Assembly: GCA_902799745.1 (NCBI GenBank)
Contig: CADCBQ010000030.1
Location: 1-42,254, forward strand
Origin: Fibrobacter succinogenes
GTDB taxonomy: Bacteria > Fibrobacterota > Fibrobacteria > Fibrobacterales > Fibrobacteraceae
Length of the DNA: 42,254 nucleotides
Direction of reading: 5' to 3'
Shown: piece by piece, positions 8,435-18,074 of the stretch
Layout: each line of letters starts with the position of its first letter
Position numbering within the stretch: position 1 is the stretch's first letter
Notes under the pieces: generated by a model
Database searches by the model: none
What the model was told of the DNA's origin: nothing
Seen by the model: the letters and a program-made list of their open reading frames with translations, nothing else
Made by a program: the position numbers and the translations under genes

Positions 8435-8440
8435 TACCTT
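8435..8440 (+). promoter_or_regulatory. -10-like box next to the prfA start codon
   Basis: CTACCTTTG lies directly upstream, and eight bases separate TACCTT from the ATG at 8449. No purine-rich ribosome binding site is present, so prfA may be leaderless. Confidence 0.4.
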
Positions 8441-8448
8441 TGTGCGCG

Positions 8449-9516
<1,068 letters not shown>

Positions 9517-9524
9517 GGTAACCC

Positions 9525-10403
9525 ATGCCACAGATGACTGTACTTGAAATTCTGAACCGCACCAAGGTATTCTTCGAAAAGAAGGGAATTCCTGACGCGC
9601 GCTTGGATGCCGAATACATCATCAGCCACGGACTTCAGATGAAATCCCGCATGGACATTTACTTGAACTTTGAAAAGCCACTGACGGAAGCCGAACTCGA
9701 TGTGCTCCGCCAGATGGTAGCTCGCCGCGCAAACCGCGAACCGTTACAGCATATTATCGGCGACACCAGTTTTCGCGGGTTCATCATCAAGTGCGATCCG
9801 CGGGCACTGATCCCGCGCCCCGAAACGGAGTCGCTGGTGGACATGGCGAAGGATGCGCTGAAGGACGTCGAAAATCCGTTCATCGTGGAAGTGGGCACGG
9901 GAACAGGGGCGATTTCGATCGCCTGCGCGAAAGAAATCGCCGGTGCGAAAGTGCTCGCCACGGACATTTCTGAAGATGCACTTTCGCTCGCCCGCGAAAA
10001 TGCCGAAGCCAACGGCCTCGGCGAAAATTCTGAAGGCGCAAGCGTTGCCTTCGCAAAGGGCGACTTGCTAGACGCCGTCACCGCAACTGACAAAATCGAC
10101 TGCTTGATTGCAAACCTGCCGTACATTCCTGACGGCGAAAAGGGAAAGCTCCAGCCCGAAGTCGACAAATTCGACCCGGCACTCGCCCTCTATGGCGGAC
10201 CGGACGGCCTTACGCTCGTGCGCAAGCTCTTGCAGCAGACCGAAGGCAAGCTAAGCGCAGGCGCCCCGATTCTTTTGGAAATCGGGTCTGAACAAGCAGA
10301 AGTCTTGAAGAACGAAGCCGCCAACTACCCGTGGCTCGAATTCTCCGGAATCCACAAGGATTACTGCGGGAATATCCGCTTCGTGAGCTATAAGGCTAAA
10401 TAA
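9525..10403 (+). CDS. prmC: Release factor glutamine methyltransferase PrmC
   Basis: This 292-residue enzyme methylates the GGQ glutamine of release factors. It has an N-terminal helical domain (LDAEYIISHG), RALIPRPETESLV, the SAM-binding motif EVGTGTGAISIACA, and the substrate motif NLPYIPDG in place of the common NPPY. DPxxALYGGPDGL is typical of HemK/PrmC. It lies eight bases after prfA with AAGG overlapping the prfA stop, so the pair is an operon of enzyme and substrate. Its stop directly abuts the stop of the next, convergent gene. Confidence 0.96.
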   Translation: MPQMTVLEILNRTKVFFEKKGIPDARLDAEYIISHGLQMKSRMDIYLNFEKPLTEAELDVLRQMVARRANREPLQHIIGDTSFRGFIIKCDPRALIPRPETESLVDMAKDALKDVENPFIVEVGTGTGAISIACAKEIAGAKVLATDISEDALSLARENAEANGLGENSEGASVAFAKGDLLDAVTATDKIDCLIANLPYIPDGEKGKLQPEVDKFDPALALYGGPDGLTLVRKLLQQTEGKLSAGAPILLEIGSEQAEVLKNEAANYPWLEFSGIHKDYCGNIRFVSYKAK

Positions 10404-10631
10404 TTACACGCCTACGGTGCAGCCGAGGGCGGAAAGGACGTAGGTTTCGCTTTCGCCTGCACGGTAAAACGGCAGCAAAGTTTCGTCGTCTACCAAAGAA
10501 TCATCAAATCCATTCAGCTGAAGCTGTTCGTCTATACGGCGCTTGAATGTAGAAAAGCCGGTATTCCAAAGCGAATTATGTTCATAGTCGGCTTTACAGG
10601 TTGTTTTTTCCAATTCATACTTGTTGTACAT
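10404..10631 (-). CDS. Small protein of unknown function
   Basis: This 75-residue product starts MYNKYELEKTTCKADYEH and is acidic in the middle (FDDSLVDDETLLPFYRAGE). It ends ALGCTVGV. It has no signal peptide, no membrane helix and no motif I recognise. The ATG at 10631 has GAGG six bases upstream and a -10-like CTATATTTGG about 65 bases further upstream, both of which argue that it is a real gene. It ends exactly next to the prmC stop. Confidence 0.6.
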   Translation of the reverse strand: MYNKYELEKTTCKADYEHNSLWNTGFSTFKRRIDEQLQLNGFDDSLVDDETLLPFYRAGESETYVLSALGCTVGV

Positions 10632-10705
10632 ATTTTCCTCTTTCATCAAGAAAAACACACAAACGGACTAGTGCTTTTCTGTACAGCCAAATATAGAATC
10701 AAACA

Positions 10706-10724
10706 GGTGTCATTTTATGACACC
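10706..10724. promoter_or_regulatory. Perfect dyad GGTGTCAT-TTT-ATGACACC
   Basis: An 8-bp inverted repeat with a 3-base centre lies between the rlpA stop and the -10-like box of the small gene. It could be an operator for that gene or a weak hairpin ending the rlpA transcript. There is no good T run after it on the minus strand, which favours the operator reading. Confidence 0.4.
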
Positions 10725-10747
10725 CGCATTTTTTCGATTTTTAGGAA

Positions 10748-11209
10748 TTATTCAACAACAGTCGCAACGACTTTAGCATGGCCGACTTTTTCGAGGCCAA
10801 GCTTTTTGCCAGCGGCAGCGCTCAAGTCCAGTACACGGCCTTTAGCAAAGGGACCGCGGTCATTCACGCGCACTCTAACCTTTGCGCCAGTATCTTTGCG
10901 AACCACTTCAAGAATCGTTCCGAACGGGAGTTTCTTATGGGCGCAAGTAAAGTCATTCTGATTGAAAATTTCGCCACTGGCGGTCTTTTTGCCGTCAAAG
11001 CCGGGGCCGTAATAGCTTGCCTCGCCTTCGAACGTGGTACCGATAGCAGCCGTCTTTTTCTTTTTGCCCTGAGTCGTCTGCTGTTTTTCCGGGAACCGTT
11101 CATAGCCTTGTCTAGAGGCGATTTTAGCATTACCGGTCGCGCAGCTGGACAAAAGCATAGCCATAAGCGCAGCCATCGCAATAGCAATAAAGCGCTTATT
11201 CAAAATCAT
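10748..11209 (-). CDS. rlpA: RlpA-like lipoprotein (septal ring lytic transglycosylase family)
   Basis: RlpA proteins bind and can cleave denuded glycan strands at septa. This 153-residue product has a lipoprotein signal peptide (MILNKRFIAIAMAALMAM, then LLSSC). The double-psi beta-barrel follows, with GEASYYGPGFDGKKTASGE, FNQNDFTCAHKKLPFGT and VRVNDRGPF. There is no C-terminal SPOR domain, so it is the short form. ATG 11209 gives a compact signal peptide. An alternative ATG at 11242 with AAGGA close by would add 11 residues. Either start overlaps the 3' end of the upstream TPR gene, so translational coupling is likely. Catalytic activity is uncertain, because not all RlpA proteins are enzymes. 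Confidence 0.88.
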   Translation of the reverse strand: MILNKRFIAIAMAALMAMLLSSCATGNAKIASRQGYERFPEKQQTTQGKKKKTAAIGTTFEGEASYYGPGFDGKKTASGEIFNQNDFTCAHKKLPFGTILEVVRKDTGAKVRVRVNDRGPFAKGRVLDLSAAAGKKLGLEKVGHAKVVATVVE

Positions 11210-13106
11210 ACATGCTGTTGTAGGTGTTTTCAAGAATTTCATCTTCCTTACTCTTGACTTCAGCCTGCTTTTCTTCAGGAGCCTTATTCAAAGACTCATA
11301 ATATTGCGCAGACAGCTTATTCACGTGGTTTTCGCTACTCCTAACACGCTTGCGCAAACGTTCCAAATCCTGATCTGTAATAGTCAAGCGGGTGTTCATC
11401 ATCTTTGCCGCCTGTTTACCCCACGGAGTTTGACCGTACTTGTCGCGAAGGAGCTTGTAGGTCAACAAGGTGCTGTCAACACGTTCCGGATTCATCTGAA
11501 AATACATCGCCTTCATGTAAAGCGCCTGTATACCCGCCTGCGTTTCCGGGAATTCCTGATACAAGCTGTCAAACTGCGTAAAGGCTTTTGCGTATGCAGA
11601 ATCTACCTGGTCCATTTTGTCTAACGGCATTTCAGCAGCAATGGTCCAAAGGCTTTCGGCAACCATGTACTTTTCCTTGGCCAGGTCTTCTTGAGTCTTT
11701 AGGGTCACGCGCATACCCAAGTTCACCTGAGCCTGTTTTGCGTATTCCGTATTCGGATACTTTTCGATAATTTCCTTATAGATTTCTTCGGCAGCATCGG
11801 GATCATGCATGTATTCATCGTAAATAAACGCCTTTGCATAAATCGCGCGCAATGTTTTTGCGCTATCGCCCGACTGTTCAATTACGGAATTCAAGCGCGT
11901 AATGGCACTGTCGACTTCGTCCAACTTGAACAGGAACAGTTCGGCAATCAGGAATTCCGACTTGAAGAAATTGTCCACATTCGGAATCGAATCCTTGCGG
12001 TCCTTGTCGTTTTGATCGCGCATGGCAACCAAGCGCTTAAGGGCATCACGGCGTTCGCGGCTTTCTTGCCCCCACTTGCTAATGGTACGCGAAATAAAGC
12101 TACTGTCGTAATAAACAATCGCCTTTTCGTAATTAATAGTCTTGTGCTGTTCGTAATCGCCCAGGCAGAAATAGCTGCGCGACGCAAATTCCGTTCGCGG
12201 ATGTTCCGAATTCACCTTCTGCAATATGATGATTGCATCCGGATAACGACCACCCAACATGGTCAGTTCACCAATGCGCACCAGATATTCCGGCTGCTTG
12301 GATTCGTTTTCGGGATTCTTGTAAAGTTCCTTGTATTCGTCCGCCGCTTGCAGGTATTCCTTACGATTTGCCAAGCATTCTGCGGCTTGTTCGCCTGCCG
12401 TCTGCTGTTCGCGCGGGTTCAGTTCCTTGATTTCCTTGGCGGTATAATGTTCGCGAGACTTGTCCCAGTTTTCTTTTTTGAAATAAAGCCCAGCAAGTCT
12501 AAAGTGCGCCTTGCCGCGCATAAAGGGCGTACCGGCAGTGTCGGCCAAAACCGCTTCCAACGAGGCAATTGCCTGATCAGGGAATTCGGCCTGTTCATCG
12601 AGCAGCGAAAGAAGATTCAAACCCTGGAAATAATACGGATGATCCTTGGAAGAAATCACCGGTTCCAAGGCAAATCGGCTGATATTATATTCGTGGTTAC
12701 GGTAAAGACAATAGGCACGCTGGTATTCGACTGCCTGCATGGAATCATGGTCGGCAAAATAGCGTTCAAATTCATCGTACTTGGTAATCGCCTTACCCCA
12801 CTCATGCTTGTGGCGGAAAGCTTCACCGATCAGGAATACGGCTTCGGCAGTACGTTTCTTGTTCTTGGGGAAACGTTCCAGCACGCGGGAGCCTTTTTCG
12901 ATAATCTTGTCGTACTTTTGGCGTTCTTCGGAACCGGGCAGGGAATTTTCGCTATCGGGAATGCTGTCCAAGCGAGCTTGGCGCATTTCTCCGGCCTGTT
13001 CATCTAGACGTTCCGCATTGAACATGTGGTTCAAATAGGCACAGCAAGTACACCCCTCGAACACGAGGGCGAGCATTACAAGTGCCATGTAGCGGATACG
13101 TAGCAT
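11196..13106 (-). CDS. TPR-repeat envelope lipoprotein
   Basis: This 636-residue protein has an N-terminal hydrophobic segment (MALVMLALVFEGC) that resembles a lipoprotein signal, although the -3 residue (Phe) is unusual. Many TPR-like helical pairs follow, such as AVFLIGEAFRHKHEWGKAI, YAKAFIYDEYMHDPDAAEEIYKEII and YPNTEYAKQAQVNLG, in the style of BamD/YbgF proteins. The C-terminal 70 residues look coiled-coil and charged. The role is not determinable; envelope assembly or scaffolding is the usual job. ATG 13106 is chosen because it gives the signal peptide and follows the -10-like box by seven bases. It is followed by rlpA with an overlap, so the pair may work together at the cell wall. Confidence 0.75.
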   Translation of the reverse strand: MLRIRYMALVMLALVFEGCTCCAYLNHMFNAERLDEQAGEMRQARLDSIPDSENSLPGSEERQKYDKIIEKGSRVLERFPKNKKRTAEAVFLIGEAFRHKHEWGKAITKYDEFERYFADHDSMQAVEYQRAYCLYRNHEYNISRFALEPVISSKDHPYYFQGLNLLSLLDEQAEFPDQAIASLEAVLADTAGTPFMRGKAHFRLAGLYFKKENWDKSREHYTAKEIKELNPREQQTAGEQAAECLANRKEYLQAADEYKELYKNPENESKQPEYLVRIGELTMLGGRYPDAIIILQKVNSEHPRTEFASRSYFCLGDYEQHKTINYEKAIVYYDSSFISRTISKWGQESRERRDALKRLVAMRDQNDKDRKDSIPNVDNFFKSEFLIAELFLFKLDEVDSAITRLNSVIEQSGDSAKTLRAIYAKAFIYDEYMHDPDAAEEIYKEIIEKYPNTEYAKQAQVNLGMRVTLKTQEDLAKEKYMVAESLWTIAAEMPLDKMDQVDSAYAKAFTQFDSLYQEFPETQAGIQALYMKAMYFQMNPERVDSTLLTYKLLRDKYGQTPWGKQAAKMMNTRLTITDQDLERLRKRVRSSENHVNKLSAQYYESLNKAPEEKQAEVKSKEDEILENTYNSMYDFE

Positions 13107-13113
13107 GGGAGTA

Positions 13114-13119
13114 AAGATA
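13114..13119 (-). promoter_or_regulatory. -10-like box next to the TPR lipoprotein start
   Basis: On the minus strand GTATCTTTAC is followed by the ATG (13106) after seven bases. No ribosome binding site is seen, so this is a possible leaderless start. Confidence 0.35.
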
Positions 13120-13141
13120 CAAAAATGAGGGCTATAAAACC

Positions 13142-14857
13142 CTAGTATTGGTTCAAATACTTCGTGTAGTCGCACAGTTTGAGACCTGGCGGGAGTGCAG
13201 ACTTGTCAAAGCGAACCATGCGGACTTCGGCCGGTTTACCCACCACGCGGGCAAGCATTTCAAAGTTATCCTGCGTTTCCCACACAGCAGCATCGATAAT
13301 CAAGCCATCGCCACAATCGGTTTCACCCGTACTGTTGCCAATGCCCGAAATTCTGGAATTCTGCTTGAGAAGTCGGGTATAGACTTCGGGAGCAATTCCG
13401 AAATGGTTCGAGCTTGAAGACGAATCGTACACCACTACATGCACTTCGCGGAAATGGTTGAGCGAATCAAACACCACCGTATAAGTATGCTTGTAAGGAG
13501 CCATGTAGAACGATTCTTGCCAAACATTGTTTGCGACAGGTCTAAAATTCGAAATCGAATACTTCTTGAAGAATTCCTTAGGCGTTGCACCATAGCGAAC
13601 AACATAATGGCCAAGCATCGTCGAGAAGTCATGAACAGCTGACGGAGCAAGCGTTTCGCGCAAGCTATCGACTGCACGGTTCAAGTTCGCCGTCAAGCCG
13701 TCGTTCTTATTAATCGGTGCGGGTCTTGTAATGTTCGATTCTTGAATGCGCTGCTGGATATCGGGATAGTCCGGATCAATCTTCTGGATTTCCTGGAACT
13801 GCTTGCGAGCCAAATCAAACTGACGGCCCTTCAAATAGGCGCGGCCCAGAGCTTCCTTGAGCGGCAAGTTTTCAGGATACTTGTCGACCATGGGTTCCAA
13901 AATATCGAGGGCAGTCTGTGCGCGGTCTTGCGGAGAAAGAACTACGCCGTTACCCGGGCCCGGAGGAGACTTTTCACCCAACGTAGAAACCGCTTCGCGA
14001 GCCGGAGCGTAATCGGGCATGAACGCCAGAATGCGCTGGTATATCTTTTCGGCCGCGTCGAAGTGGCCCTGGTATTCGTCCATGTAACCTTGCAACAGCA
14101 AGAGCTTTACATTCACCGGATACTGCGAAAGAGCGTATTCGACCAGGGCAGCGCAACTATCCAACTGACCGCTGCGGTGATACACTTCGGCAAGCAATTC
14201 GTAGGCGGCAGGGACATCGCCACTCGAGAGGCTTACGACCGTCTTGAATTCATTGGCGGCCTGCAGGAATCGTTCCGTTTCCATCAGCAGCTTGCCGTAC
14301 CAAAGCCTTGTCTGGTAAAGCGCCGGAGCGCGTTCAGACGCTACGCGAGCAAGTTCCAAGGCCGCAGATGCGTTGCCAGACTGATAAATTTTACGGCTTT
14401 CTACATAGGCGGACACTCCGGAACCCGGCAATCGGGCCTGGATTTTTCCAATCAACAAAGAAAGGCGATCTTGTTGATTGTCCGACAGCGGTTCCATTTC
14501 GAACAAGGTGTTAATTTGTCCGAGAAGCGCCGGTAAAAGATCCGGGTAAAGAACGACCACTCCATCGAAGATGTCGTAGGCCGACTGGAACGACCCTGCA
14601 CGAGCCAGTTCCGTTGCACGGCGAATTTCAGTTTGCACCTGCACCGGCACCTTGGCCAATTCGGCAGACAAGTCGGGGGTGTCACCACGGGGAACAGTCG
14701 AACCGGCGGGGAGACCATAAGGAATTCCCCCTACAGAAATTTTGCTCGGGCCGTAAAGATCATAAAGCCGGAAACCCGCAAAAGCAAGCAGGGCTCCGCA
14801 ACAAAGGGTCAAAAACAAATATGCAGCCCTACGGGCTGCCGAAGACGAATACGCCAT
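13142..14857 (-). CDS. Membrane-anchored TPR protein coupled to a sigma factor gene
   Basis: This 571-residue protein has one N-terminal membrane helix (AAYLFLTLCCGALLAFAGF) and then TPR repeats over about residues 75-380, including GYMDEYQGHFDAAEKIYQRIL and ALGRAYLKGRQFDLARKQF. A C-terminal region of about 180 residues contains FSTMLGHYVVRYG, NNVWQESFYMAPYKHTYTV and a TGETDCGDG stretch and is not a fold I recognise. Its ATG overlaps the sigma-factor stop as TAATG, so translation is coupled. A functional link to that sigma factor is an inference from this coupling. The first codons contain a small palindrome (AGCCCTACGGGCT on the plus strand). Confidence 0.7.
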   Translation of the reverse strand: MAYSSSAARRAAYLFLTLCCGALLAFAGFRLYDLYGPSKISVGGIPYGLPAGSTVPRGDTPDLSAELAKVPVQVQTEIRRATELARAGSFQSAYDIFDGVVVLYPDLLPALLGQINTLFEMEPLSDNQQDRLSLLIGKIQARLPGSGVSAYVESRKIYQSGNASAALELARVASERAPALYQTRLWYGKLLMETERFLQAANEFKTVVSLSSGDVPAAYELLAEVYHRSGQLDSCAALVEYALSQYPVNVKLLLLQGYMDEYQGHFDAAEKIYQRILAFMPDYAPAREAVSTLGEKSPPGPGNGVVLSPQDRAQTALDILEPMVDKYPENLPLKEALGRAYLKGRQFDLARKQFQEIQKIDPDYPDIQQRIQESNITRPAPINKNDGLTANLNRAVDSLRETLAPSAVHDFSTMLGHYVVRYGATPKEFFKKYSISNFRPVANNVWQESFYMAPYKHTYTVVFDSLNHFREVHVVVYDSSSSSNHFGIAPEVYTRLLKQNSRISGIGNSTGETDCGDGLIIDAAVWETQDNFEMLARVVGKPAEVRMVRFDKSALPPGLKLCDYTKYLNQY

Positions 14858-15708
14858 TACTTTTCCAAGAAATCAGCCAGTTTTTCTTTATGTTCCTTGC
14901 TCTTTTGGAGACGACGCAAGGTTTTGTTCTTGATCTGACGCACGCGTTCGCGGCTCAGCTTCAAGTCTTCACCAATATCCTTGAGCGTGGTATCTTCCAC
15001 CGTATCGAGTCCGTAGAACATGCGAAGAATTTCTTCTTCACGCTGCGGCAAGGCGGACAAGGTTTCCTGGATGAGTTTCTTGCGTTCATCCTTTTCCATG
15101 TCCTCGTCCTGGTTTCCGTCGGAGCCCAGAACATCCATAAGAGTACTGACCGAGTCACCCGTTCCACCGACATTGGTGCTGTCGCCGATAGGCGCATCGA
15201 GCGAAATATCCACGATTTTTTCCATGACCTCGACGATGTCCTTTTCGAACGGGGCAAATTCGTCCATGGCAATGGTGCGATCGTAGTCGCCGTCATTTTG
15301 CATCAAGGCTCGTTTAAAGCGGTTGACCAAGGCAAGCTTGTTGGGCGGAATTCGGACCGCGCCCACCTGTTCAAACAGGGCTTTTTGGATAGACTGGCGA
15401 ATCCACCAAACCGCGTAAGAAATAAACTTGACATCCTTACCCATATCAAAGCGTTTTGCCGCCTTGAACAGGCCGATATTTCCTTCGTTAATCAAATCAA
15501 GCAGGGAAAGTCCACGCCCCTGGTACTTTCTTGCGACACTCACCACAAAACGGAGGTTACCCCGAATAAGGCGCTGCAAGGCCGACTTGCGGATTTCTTC
15601 CGCCTGGTCGCTCTTGATAATCGCAAGAAGAGCCTCTTCTTCCTGAGGACTCAGGGTCGGAAACCTATTCAGATCCCTAAAATAAAGCGCTTCGTTTGCA
15701 TCACTCAT
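14857..15708 (-). CDS. RNA polymerase sigma factor, sigma-70 family
   Basis: This 283-residue factor has region 1.2 (EALYFRDLNRFPTLSPQEE), and region 2 with NLRFVVSVARKYQGRG, DLINEGNIGLFKAAKRFD and FISYAVWWIRQSI. It also has a region 3 and a complete region 4 with LPQREEEILRMFYGLD and LSRERVRQIKNKTLRRL. Region 1.1 is absent. It is either a compact primary sigma factor or a group 2 paralogue; the sequence of one locus cannot decide. ATG 15708 has AAGG 11 bases upstream, while a TTG six codons earlier is less likely. A -10-like CATATTTGG lies at about 15,760. The TPR gene overlaps its stop codon. Confidence 0.9.
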   Translation of the reverse strand: MSDANEALYFRDLNRFPTLSPQEEEALLAIIKSDQAEEIRKSALQRLIRGNLRFVVSVARKYQGRGLSLLDLINEGNIGLFKAAKRFDMGKDVKFISYAVWWIRQSIQKALFEQVGAVRIPPNKLALVNRFKRALMQNDGDYDRTIAMDEFAPFEKDIVEVMEKIVDISLDAPIGDSTNVGGTGDSVSTLMDVLGSDGNQDEDMEKDERKKLIQETLSALPQREEEILRMFYGLDTVEDTTLKDIGEDLKLSRERVRQIKNKTLRRLQKSKEHKEKLADFLEK

Positions 15709-15771
15709 AGAAATACATACCTTCAATTCTTCTAAGGAAATTCCCCTTGAAGACTATCCAAATATGTCTTT

Positions 15772-16068
15772 TTACTTTGTTTTCGTCAAGTTATATAGCT
15801 TTTCGTAAGGGTAAATTCCCGAATTGTGCCCATCGCTAAAGGTAAGGCCCGCCGCATAGCGACCAATCGACTGCACTTTGACAAGCGTAATATCTTGAGG
15901 CACCGTCGATTCATCCAAGAGTTTTTCGCCTGTATGTTCATCGACACACAACGCACACGGACACGCCAGTCTTAACTCACGAATGGCGCATGCACCGCGG
16001 CTACCATCGTTCCATTCAAATCCGAGACGGCCATCCTTTGTCCTAAATACTTTCTTGGGCTGGATCAT
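15772..16068 (-). CDS. DUF971 protein next to Mrp
   Basis: This 98-residue protein is of the DUF971 type, the same fold as the N-terminal domain of gamma-butyrobetaine hydroxylases. It has LGFEWNDGSRGACAIRELRLACPCALCVDE, with CPCALC as a possible metal or iron-sulfur site, then SIGRYAAGLTFSDGHNSGIYPYEKL. Its ATG overlaps the mrp stop as ATGA. DUF971 genes are often next to or fused with Mrp/ApbC genes in other bacteria, so a shared role in iron-sulfur cluster handling is the best inference; no activity is proven. Confidence 0.82.
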   Translation of the reverse strand: MIQPKKVFRTKDGRLGFEWNDGSRGACAIRELRLACPCALCVDEHTGEKLLDESTVPQDITLVKVQSIGRYAAGLTFSDGHNSGIYPYEKLYNLTKTK

Positions 16069-17189
16069 ACATCCTCCTCGGGGAGTTCCGCAAATTCGTA
16101 ATTGAATGTTTTGAGCACACCGTCGCCTTCGGTCTTGAATACCGAGAGCGTGCGCACCATGGCATCGGCAGCCTGCATAAACGACTTAGCCGATTCAGAG
16201 TTGGGGTAACGGAGTACAGCAGGAGTTCCCTGGTCGCCACAATCGGCAACAGCAGGTTCGAGCGGAACCTTTGCAATGACCGGAACGCCCCAACTTTTGG
16301 CTATACGGTCTCCACCACCTTCGCGGAATATGTGGTGCGCCTTGCCGCACTGGTCGCAAATAAAGTAACTCATGTTTTCGACGACGCCCACCACAGGTAC
16401 GCCCACGGAATCGAACATGGCAAGGCCCTTGCGGCAGTCTGCGAGGGCCACTTCTTGCGGAGTGGTCACCACCACAGCACCCGCCATCGGGCAATTTTGC
16501 GTAAGCGTCAGCTGAATATCGCCCGTTCCAGGAGGAAAGTCCACCAACAGGTAGTCGAGCTTGCCCCAGCGCACATGATGAATAAAGTGCTGGATCATCT
16601 GCGACACCATCGGGCCGCGCCAAATGGTCGCCTTGTCGCTGTCGGCAAACATGCACATAGACACAATGCTAATGCCACCCTTCGCTTCGACCGGGGCAAT
16701 CGTATTGTCTTCAAAAACTTCGGGTGCGCGGTCGATACCGAACATGAGCCCCATACTCGGGCCATAAATGTCGGCATCCAGAATGCCCACTCGGGCACCA
16801 GAGAGGCTCAACGCCATAGCGAGGTTTGCCGTCACGGTGGACTTGCCCACGCCACCCTTGCCGCTTGCGACCGCCACCACATGAGCAACATCGCCGATAT
16901 AAGAAACTTTTGGAGCCTGCGCCGCCGTATTGGAGCTTTCTACGCGACCTTGGGCGGTAAAAGTGACTTCGACAGAACTTGCACCAAGCGATTTCACAAT
17001 CGTAATGCACTGGTCCTTGAACTTGTCTCGGATCGGGCACGCCGGTGTTGTAAGCTTAAGATCAAAGCTCACCTTGTCGCCATCAATCTTAAGATTCTGG
17101 ACGAAGTTCAGTTCGACAATATTCTTGTGCAGGTCGGGATCTTGAACCGCCTGCAGAGCCGTCATAATAGTCTGTTCATTCAACTGCAT
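16065..17189 (-). CDS. mrp: Mrp/ApbC iron-sulfur cluster carrier ATPase
   Basis: This 374-residue P-loop protein holds and transfers Fe-S clusters. The N-terminal MIP18/DUF59 domain (about 1-90) includes LTTPACPIRDKF. The ATPase part has the deviant Walker A SGKGGVGKST, DADIYGPSMG and DFPPGTGDIQLT, and the CxxC that binds a bridging cluster as FICDQCGKAHHIF. Family features are complete. No Shine-Dalgarno sequence precedes ATG 17189. A -10-like TACATT directly abuts it, so the start is not firmly fixed. The 187-base gap upstream holds a 43-bp dispersed repeat and the terminator of the pfpI-like gene. Confidence 0.93.
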   Translation of the reverse strand: MQLNEQTIMTALQAVQDPDLHKNIVELNFVQNLKIDGDKVSFDLKLTTPACPIRDKFKDQCITIVKSLGASSVEVTFTAQGRVESSNTAAQAPKVSYIGDVAHVVAVASGKGGVGKSTVTANLAMALSLSGARVGILDADIYGPSMGLMFGIDRAPEVFEDNTIAPVEAKGGISIVSMCMFADSDKATIWRGPMVSQMIQHFIHHVRWGKLDYLLVDFPPGTGDIQLTLTQNCPMAGAVVVTTPQEVALADCRKGLAMFDSVGVPVVGVVENMSYFICDQCGKAHHIFREGGGDRIAKSWGVPVIAKVPLEPAVADCGDQGTPAVLRYPNSESAKSFMQAADAMVRTLSVFKTEGDGVLKTFNYEFAELPEEDV

Positions 17190-17212
17190 AATGTAGGTCG
17201 GCGCAGCGCGCC

Positions 17213-17255
17213 TTTGAGCTATGAGGTCGCTCGCAAGCTCGCTTTGAGGGATGAG
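17213..17255. repeat. Dispersed 43-bp repeat, intergenic copy
   Basis: It runs from TTTGAGCT through GGTCGCTCGC and AGCTCGCTTTGAGG to ATGAG. It matches a second copy at 18746-18788 at 37 of 43 positions. This copy is between mrp and the pfpI-like gene. Confidence 0.75.
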
Positions 17256-17292
17256 TTTGTTTCTGAATCAAAATTTAGATTTTTCGCAAGGC

Positions 17293-17330
17293 AAAAAAAA
17301 GACCCGTACCGACAGTACGCGTCTTTTATA
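17293..17330 (-). terminator. Intrinsic terminator of the pfpI-like gene
   Basis: The hairpin GAC-C-CGTAC / GTACG-C-GTC is flanked by A8 on the left and T4 on the right. On the minus strand the stem is followed by eight T, as expected after the gene ending at 17377. It could also act on the plus strand, with a weaker T run. Confidence 0.8.
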
Positions 17331-17376
17331 GAAAGAGAATCTTTTTGAAAAATGAATTTTCAGTAGAACGCTAAAA

Positions 17377-17955
17377 TTAAATCTTGATTTTTGCGCCCAT
17401 GAGTTTTACGAATTCGCGGACAATCGCCGTATCGCCAGGCCATGCCGGAGCGGTAACCAAGTTGCGGTCCACGACAGCTTCGTCTACGTTCACGGCCACA
17501 TACTTGCCACCGGCAAGAGTAATGTCCGGACCGACTGCAGGGTAAGCCGTAGCCTTATAACCTTTGAGCACGCCAGCTGCAGCAAGCACCTGCGGGCCAT
17601 GGCAAATTGCAGCCACCGGTTTCTTGGCCTTGAAGAACTCCTTCACGATCTTGAGCACACGTTCGTTGAGGCGAATGTATTCCGGAGCACGGCCGCCAGT
17701 AATGAACAATCCTTCGTAATCTTTCACCTTCACTGCATCAAAGTCAGCGGTGAGTGCAAAGTTGTGGCCGCGGGATTCAGAATAAGTCTGTTCACCTAGA
17801 AAATCGTGAATTGCAGTCGCGACTGTTTCGCCAGCCTTCTTGTCGGGGCAAACCGCATCTACCTGATAGCCCAACATAGACATCGACTGGAACGGGACCA
17901 TGGTTTCATAGTCTTCGGTAAAATCTCCGCAGAGAAGCAGAACCTTCTTTGTCAT
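17377..17955 (-). CDS. DJ-1/PfpI family protein
   Basis: This 192-residue protein is of the PfpI/YhbO branch, whose members are reported as proteases, chaperones or deglycases of glycated molecules. The nucleophile elbow is [14 protein letters not shown], with Cys and His adjacent. [15 protein letters not shown] supplies the conserved region before it. Length and [14 protein letters not shown] are normal for the branch. ATG has AGGAG nine bases upstream. It is a single gene with its own terminator. Which activity it has in this organism cannot be told. Confidence 0.88.
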   Translation of the reverse strand: MTKKVLLLCGDFTEDYETMVPFQSMSMLGYQVDAVCPDKKAGETVATAIHDFLGEQTYSESRGHNFALTADFDAVKVKDYEGLFITGGRAPEYIRLNERVLKIVKEFFKAKKPVAAICHGPQVLAAAGVLKGYKATAYPAVGPDITLAGGKYVAVNVDEAVVDRNLVTAPAWPGDTAIVREFVKLMGAKIKI

Positions 17956-18074
17956 TACGCACTCCTGATAAGTAATTTGTTGTATTTTTTACAGCCAACA
18001 TAAGCTGTTGGTTATAAAATACATTAATCGTTATTCAAAAGTACGTATATAATTTTTAACAAACTAATTCAGAG

